DNA of 9,583 bases. It comes from Devosiaceae bacterium (GTDB taxonomy: Bacteria > Pseudomonadota > Alphaproteobacteria > Rhizobiales > Devosiaceae). Shown in pieces: positions 6,389 to 9,583 of this stretch. The translations under genes were made by a program, and so were the position numbers. Under the pieces are notes generated by a model. That model did no database searches, was not told the origin of the DNA, and saw only the letters and a list, made by a program, of their open reading frames with translations. The number at the start of each line of letters is the position of its first letter. Position 1 is the stretch's first letter. Location: positions 1 to 9,583 of the forward strand of contig JAKISM010000093.1 in the NCBI GenBank assembly GCA_021648585.1, read 5' to 3'.

Positions 6389-7985
6389 TTGAGAATTTCC
6401 TAAAAATTACTGGTAAAGCTAAAAACACCGCAAAAATTATTAATAATAAAATCGCACCAATTATCCCAGCATCATTATTTCGATAAGCCCCACTTGCCTG
6501 AAACATCGCCCAAGGAAGCGTAGTAAATTCATTAGTGCCAAAAAGTGATATTATCCCTAAATCACCTAACGAAAAACTAAAAGCAAGCGCTAAAACTATC
6601 CCTATTTCACGCCCCAATAATGGCCATTCAACAAAGCGCCACCGTGACAAGCTACTCAGATTTAATGAACTCAAAAGCTTATTATATCGCTTATTTATTG
6701 CCTCAAGCGATGGTGCTAAAACCGCAACAGCAAAAGGTAAAGCTAAAAGAGCATTGCCCAATATTAAAACAAATGGCGCAATTATAGAATTTGATATTTG
6801 TAATTGCCTCGCCAAAATATAAAACCCTAACGAAAGAACAAGCGCTGGAATTATTAAATAGACATATAATGGCAGAGCAATAAGTGCTTTGCTAATTTTC
6901 CCATGCAGTGCAATTTTTGCTTGGCTTATAATAATGGCAATAAATAAAGTTAAAATTGCGCTACTCGCACCAAGTGTTAAACTAGTAATTGTTGCTCGCC
7001 AAAAACTAGGGCGCAAAACAAGCGTAAAAAATTCCATAGAAAATAAATTTAACAAAATAGATATTATCGGCAACATAAAGACAAAAATACCAACAATTAG
7101 AATAGTAATTTGCATGAATTTACTAAAACCATTTTCTTGCCACCTATGGTTTGAACTAATGCCCGCTCTAATATGATCTTGATTAAAAATTATCGCAGGC
7201 ATAATTATCAACAAACATAATATCAACTGAACTACTGATAATTGCACCGCTAACTTTAGATCAAATGAAAGCCTTACCGCAGAGTAAATTGCTACCTCTA
7301 AAGTTTGATTACTAGGCCCTCCTCCAAGCATTAAAACAATAGGAAATGAGGTGAAAGCGAGTAAAAATATTATAGCCCCAAGCGCTGGTATAGTATTTTT
7401 TATTGCGGGCAAATCCAACAATAAAAATCGCTTTAATGGAGAAAGCGCAAGACTTTGCGCTATTTTTAATTTTTGTGCAGCTATCGCATCAAGCCTAGCT
7501 AAAAGAATTGTCGCAGCAAAAGCCCCATTTAATATTGTGTGGGCAAATAATATCCCAAAAAGTCCAAAAATCGAAAAATCCCAATCAATGCCAAATATTT
7601 GCAAAAAATCACTAATAATGCCCTCTCGCCCCCAAACATCAATCAGACCAAGCGCAATAACAATACCAGGCGTAACAATGGCGCTAGCAAATAAAGCTAT
7701 AATAATTTTACGCCCAAAAAACTCTAAGCGGTTTAATGCCCAAGCAAGCATAATCCCAACCATCAAAGACAATAATGTTGAAAGAAGCGCTTGAATAGTA
7801 CTCATTATAACCAAATGAATAATATCAGGAGATGTTGATTTAGCGCTTAATGGGATAATATTTGCAACATTGAGAATTGCCAAAAATAGAGCAATTATCA
7901 TTGCGCCAATACTTAGCGCAATGATAATGCCAAAGATTTTTCTTTTGCTATTTGCAAGAATTTTTCTCTTATTATTTAAAAGCAT
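6375..7985 (-). CDS. thiP: ThiP, permease subunit of the thiamine/TPP ABC importer
   Basis: ThiP is the inner-membrane channel of the ThiBPQ importer, with two fused permease halves. At 536 residues it matches the E. coli length as I remember it. It has about twelve hydrophobic helices and two EAA-type loops that contact ThiQ: about 166-195 (AQSLALSPLKRFLLLDLPAI) and about 428-457 (LSSLNLSSLSRWRFVEWPLL). The segment LMLGGGPSNQTLEVAIY (218-234) corresponds to the conserved LGGGP...ELAIY region of ThiP. The start ATG (7983-7985) lies inside the end of thiB, giving a 14-bp overlap, with GGAAA a few bases upstream. The thiP-thiQ junction has the same 14-bp overlap, so the three proteins are probably translationally coupled. 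The gene is strongly A/T-rich, consistent with a hydrophobic protein in this genome. Confidence 0.95.
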   Translation of the reverse strand: MLLNNKRKILANSKRKIFGIIIALSIGAMIIALFLAILNVANIIPLSAKSTSPDIIHLVIMSTIQALLSTLLSLMVGIMLAWALNRLEFFGRKIIIALFASAIVTPGIVIALGLIDVWGREGIISDFLQIFGIDWDFSIFGLFGILFAHTILNGAFAATILLARLDAIAAQKLKIAQSLALSPLKRFLLLDLPAIKNTIPALGAIIFLLAFTSFPIVLMLGGGPSNQTLEVAIYSAVRLSFDLKLAVQLSVVQLILCLLIIMPAIIFNQDHIRAGISSNHRWQENGFSKFMQITILIVGIFVFMLPIISILLNLFSMEFFTLVLRPSFWRATITSLTLGASSAILTLFIAIIISQAKIALHGKISKALIALPLYVYLIIPALVLSLGFYILARQLQISNSIIAPFVLILGNALLALPFAVAVLAPSLEAINKRYNKLLSSLNLSSLSRWRFVEWPLLGREIGIVLALAFSFSLGDLGIISLFGTNEFTTLPWAMFQASGAYRNNDAGIIGAILLLIIFAVFLALPVIFRKFSNVRS

Positions 7986-8958
7986 CTAACATTTCCAAAA
8001 TCCAAGCTTCTGAATTTTCAAACACTATTTTTTCATCAATTAAAAGCGCCACTTTAGGTTTTTCTTGCTCCATAAACCCTTTAGGCAATTCTATATTGGC
8101 AACTGGATACATCCAATTTGTTGTTGGAATAATCTCTTGCGCTTCTTTTGATATCAACCAAACAAGAAACTGTTTTGCCAATTTTTGATTTTTTGAAGAC
8201 TTAACAATAACCCCAACTTCAATTTGCAAATAATGCCCCTTTTCAAACTGCGCAAACTCAAAGCGATCATCATCTTCCACAATTTTATGATAAGCTGGCG
8301 AAGTTGTATAAGAAAGCACCATATCAGCCTCCCCCTTCAAAAATAAATTATAACTCTCAGACCAGCCCTTTGTCATGGTAACAATTTTTGGCTTAAGTTC
8401 AGACCATACCTGTTTTGCCTGCTCTTTATAAATTGATTTAATCCATAAAACCAAACCAAGACCGGGAGTTGAAGATCGAGGATCTTGCACAATGATTTTT
8501 ATATCTTGCTTAATTAAATCATCAAAAGAAGTTGGCGGGTTTTTGAGTTTTTCTTTATTATAGACAAAAGCAAAATAGCCATAATCAAACGGCACAAAAT
8601 AATCCGAACTCCAACCATTTGGAATATTTATATCACTTACATCAATTTCATGTTTTATAAATAATCCAGTTTCTAATGCTTGTGCTGCAATGGAGGTATC
8701 AATACCAAGCAAAATATCTGCCTTTGTTTGCTCGCCCTCTAATTGAATTTTTCTTAAAGAACTAATAGAATTACTTGCAGCGATTAAATTTATCGTACAA
8801 TTACAATTTTGCTCAAACTTTTCTTTAAGTTTTGGGCCCGGGCCCCAATCAGCGGCAAAACTATCATAAGTATAAATATTAAGAGTTGGCTTTTCTTGTG
8901 CCAAAGCACCAAAAGACAATAAAACTAGTATTAGTGATAAAAAATATTTTGAAAACAT
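7972..8958 (-). CDS. thiB: ThiB, periplasmic thiamine/TPP-binding protein
   Basis: ThiB captures thiamine and its phosphates in the periplasm and delivers them to ThiPQ. The 328-residue product has a clear signal peptide, MFSKYFLSLILVLLSFGALA, with likely cleavage after residue 20 (ALA/QE). The mature part closely follows E. coli ThiB: YTYDSFAADWGPGP (29-42), the CNC pair at 52-54, FVPFDYGYFAFVYNKEKLKNPP, QDPRSSTPGLGLVLW, TKGWSESYNLFLKGEADMVLSYTTSPAYH, GHYLQ and PTTNWMYPVAN. These include the regions that bind the pyrimidine and pyrophosphate in the known family. The ATG has an excellent ribosome site, AAGGAAG (minus strand, 8963-8969). It is the first gene of the operon and lies about 58 nt after a TPP riboswitch, so it should be repressed by TPP. 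Confidence 0.97.
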   Translation of the reverse strand: MFSKYFLSLILVLLSFGALAQEKPTLNIYTYDSFAADWGPGPKLKEKFEQNCNCTINLIAASNSISSLRKIQLEGEQTKADILLGIDTSIAAQALETGLFIKHEIDVSDINIPNGWSSDYFVPFDYGYFAFVYNKEKLKNPPTSFDDLIKQDIKIIVQDPRSSTPGLGLVLWIKSIYKEQAKQVWSELKPKIVTMTKGWSESYNLFLKGEADMVLSYTTSPAYHKIVEDDDRFEFAQFEKGHYLQIEVGVIVKSSKNQKLAKQFLVWLISKEAQEIIPTTNWMYPVANIELPKGFMEQEKPKVALLIDEKIVFENSEAWILEMLDAFK

Positions 8959-8962
8959 CTTA

Positions 8963-8988
8963 CTTCCTTTTAAGGCCGCAAGAAAAAG
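8963..8988 (-). promoter_or_regulatory. Possible Shine-Dalgarno-masking hairpin before thiB
   Basis: On the minus strand the stretch CTTTTT (8988-8983) can pair with AGGAAG (8968-8963), part of the thiB Shine-Dalgarno, giving six pairs of which two are G-U. The fold is weak alone but could serve as the off-state expression platform of the TPP riboswitch. A separate perfect hairpin, AGTGC-TAT-GCACT, lies between it and the aptamer (8999-9011). Confidence 0.3.
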
Positions 8989-9016
8989 CTAGATAGACAG
9001 TGCATAGCACTACTAA

Positions 9017-9095
9017 CTCGAACTTCCTCCGCCAGCATAATCTGGTTCAGGTTCAATGGGTAATTCTCAGTCAAATAATATGACACCCCAGCGAG
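9017..9095 (-). promoter_or_regulatory. TPP riboswitch (THI element) controlling thiBPQ
   Basis: Reading the minus strand, the conserved aptamer blocks occur in order: GGGGTG (9089-9084), CTGAGA (9070-9065), ACCC (9061-9058), GAACCTGA (9054-9047), then CCAG/CTGG of one arm and ATGCTGGCGGAGGAA (9038-9024). CTCG (9095-9092) and CGAG (9020-9017) close the P1 stem. These are the hallmark TPP-binding sequences, including CTGAGA and the GGAGGAA that contact the ligand. The aptamer ends about 58 nt before the thiB ATG. No strong hairpin directly followed by a U-run is seen in between, which favours control of translation rather than transcription (inference). Confidence 0.96.
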
Positions 9096-9103
9096 ATAAA
9101 TTT

Positions 9104-9132
9104 AAGATAAATTGAGTGGATGAAAAATGCAA
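9104..9132 (-). promoter_or_regulatory. Candidate sigma-70-type promoter of thiBPQ
   Basis: On the minus strand, TTGCAT (9132-9127) is followed after 17 bases by TATCTT (9109-9104). This would start transcription just before the first stem of the TPP aptamer (9095), which is where a riboswitch promoter should sit. The -35 box is only a partial match, so position is the main support. Confidence 0.45.
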
Positions 9133-9293
9133 GTAGTTTGAGCGTATAAAAATTAGATTACATCTTGAAAAAACCATGAATATAATGAAATTATGATTAT
9201 GTCCTTCAAAAAATTAACTAATAATAGAGCATAACAACAATGAAGCGTGATATTTGAATTAAATATTTAGTTCTTATTTCATACTTCTTAAAT

Positions 9294-9322
9294 TTGACAA
9301 AGTTTCCACGCATTTAGCCTTA
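9294..9322 (+). promoter_or_regulatory. Candidate promoter of tolQ
   Basis: A perfect -35 box, TTGACA, lies at 9294-9299, 69 bases before the tolQ ATG. The matching -10 is poor: GCCTTA at 17-bp spacing or TAGCCT at 15 bp. Alphaproteobacterial -10 boxes are often weak, so this remains a candidate. The rest of the thiB-tolQ gap (9110-9293) is A/T-rich, with no further element recognised. Confidence 0.35.
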
Positions 9323-9368
9323 TTGGTTAAATGTTCTTTTTAAGAATTTCGGGCAAAGGTATTTATTT

Positions 9369-9583
9369 ATGGAAAATGTAGAAGTTATAGAGCACGCAGC
9401 AGAGATTGATTTCTCTTTATTTGCGCTATTTTTGCAAGCCGATTGGGTTGTAAAATCAGTAATAATTGGATTGCTAATAGCTTCAGTTTGGTGCTGGGGA
9501 ATAATAATTGATAAAGTAATATTATATAGAAAAACCAATAAAGAATTAAAATTCTTTGATAAGAATTTTTGGTCTGGGCAATC
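9369..9583 (+). CDS. tolQ: TolQ, N-terminal part (continues beyond the window)
   Basis: TolQ is the inner-membrane motor protein of the Tol-Pal system, working with TolR and TolA to use proton flow for outer-membrane constriction and stability. The frame from ATG 9369 is open for 71 codons to the window edge and reads MENVEVIEHAAEIDFSLFAL, then a membrane segment of about residues 27-47 (VVKSVIIGLLIASVWCWGIII) followed by DKVILY and FWSGQS. This pattern, including the DK after the first helix and the FWSGQS stretch, matches TolQ of Rhizobiales. ExbB is the main alternative, but its N-terminus normally differs. AAAGG at 9355-9359 is a reasonable ribosome site, nine bases from the ATG. ybgC, often just before tolQ, is absent here; the divergent neighbour is thiB. 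tolR, tolA and tolB would be expected beyond the edge. Confidence 0.85.
   Translation, partial: MENVEVIEHAAEIDFSLFALFLQADWVVKSVIIGLLIASVWCWGIIIDKVILYRKTNKELKFFDKNFWSGQ

Noticed and set aside
7351..7794. A 147-codon frame on the plus strand opposite thiP
   Set aside because: ThiP is a strong family match on the other strand; this frame is its antisense shadow, with no recognisable domain or ribosome site.
8834..8845. Perfect 12-bp palindrome made only of G and C in an A/T-rich gene
   Set aside because: It encodes the conserved Gly-Pro-Gly-Pro of ThiB (DWGPGP), so the composition follows from the protein motif.
9334..9346. Small hairpin TTCTT-TTT-AAGAA before tolQ
   Set aside because: Five mostly A/T pairs with a three-base loop are expected by chance in this composition.

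Overview
This window looks like a low-GC alphaproteobacterial chromosome, most likely in or near the Rhizobiales/Hyphomicrobiales. The basis is protein resemblance: PurA, bS21, the N-terminus of TolQ, and a large membrane-anchored protein whose two ends match a family I know from Rhizobiales. Almost everything here is core metabolism. I see no insertion sequence, phage gene, CRISPR array, tRNA or rRNA.

Left part (1-1720): the 3' end of purK (purine synthesis) is followed by a 174-nt gap with several nested inverted repeats, a candidate structured RNA. Next is rpsU (ribosomal protein bS21), which has a TTG start and a strong Shine-Dalgarno sequence. A hairpin plus U-run after rpsU works in both directions and also ends the converging EamA/DMT permease gene, whose stop codon lies inside it.

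Middle (1721-5737): the divergent intergenic region between the permease gene and purA holds two sets of direct repeats. One is a 12-bp motif repeated at 17 bp; the other is a GC-rich unit of about 31 bp or more duplicated at 91 bp. purA encodes a complete adenylosuccinate synthetase. It is followed after 48 bp by a gene for an 809-residue acidic protein with a coiled coil of tandem 15-residue repeats, a helix-hairpin-helix module, one membrane span and a conserved C-terminal domain.

Right part (5750-9583): thiB-thiP-thiQ, on the minus strand, encodes a complete thiamine/TPP ABC importer. The genes overlap by 14 bp at each junction. A well-conserved TPP riboswitch lies upstream of thiB with a plausible promoter just before it, so uptake should fall when intracellular TPP is high. 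Divergent from this operon, the window ends within the start of tolQ (Tol-Pal envelope system).

I did not find an undescribed multi-gene system. The points most worth checking are the helix-hairpin-helix module within the 809-residue protein, the folded region before rpsU, and the duplicated GC-rich repeat before purA.
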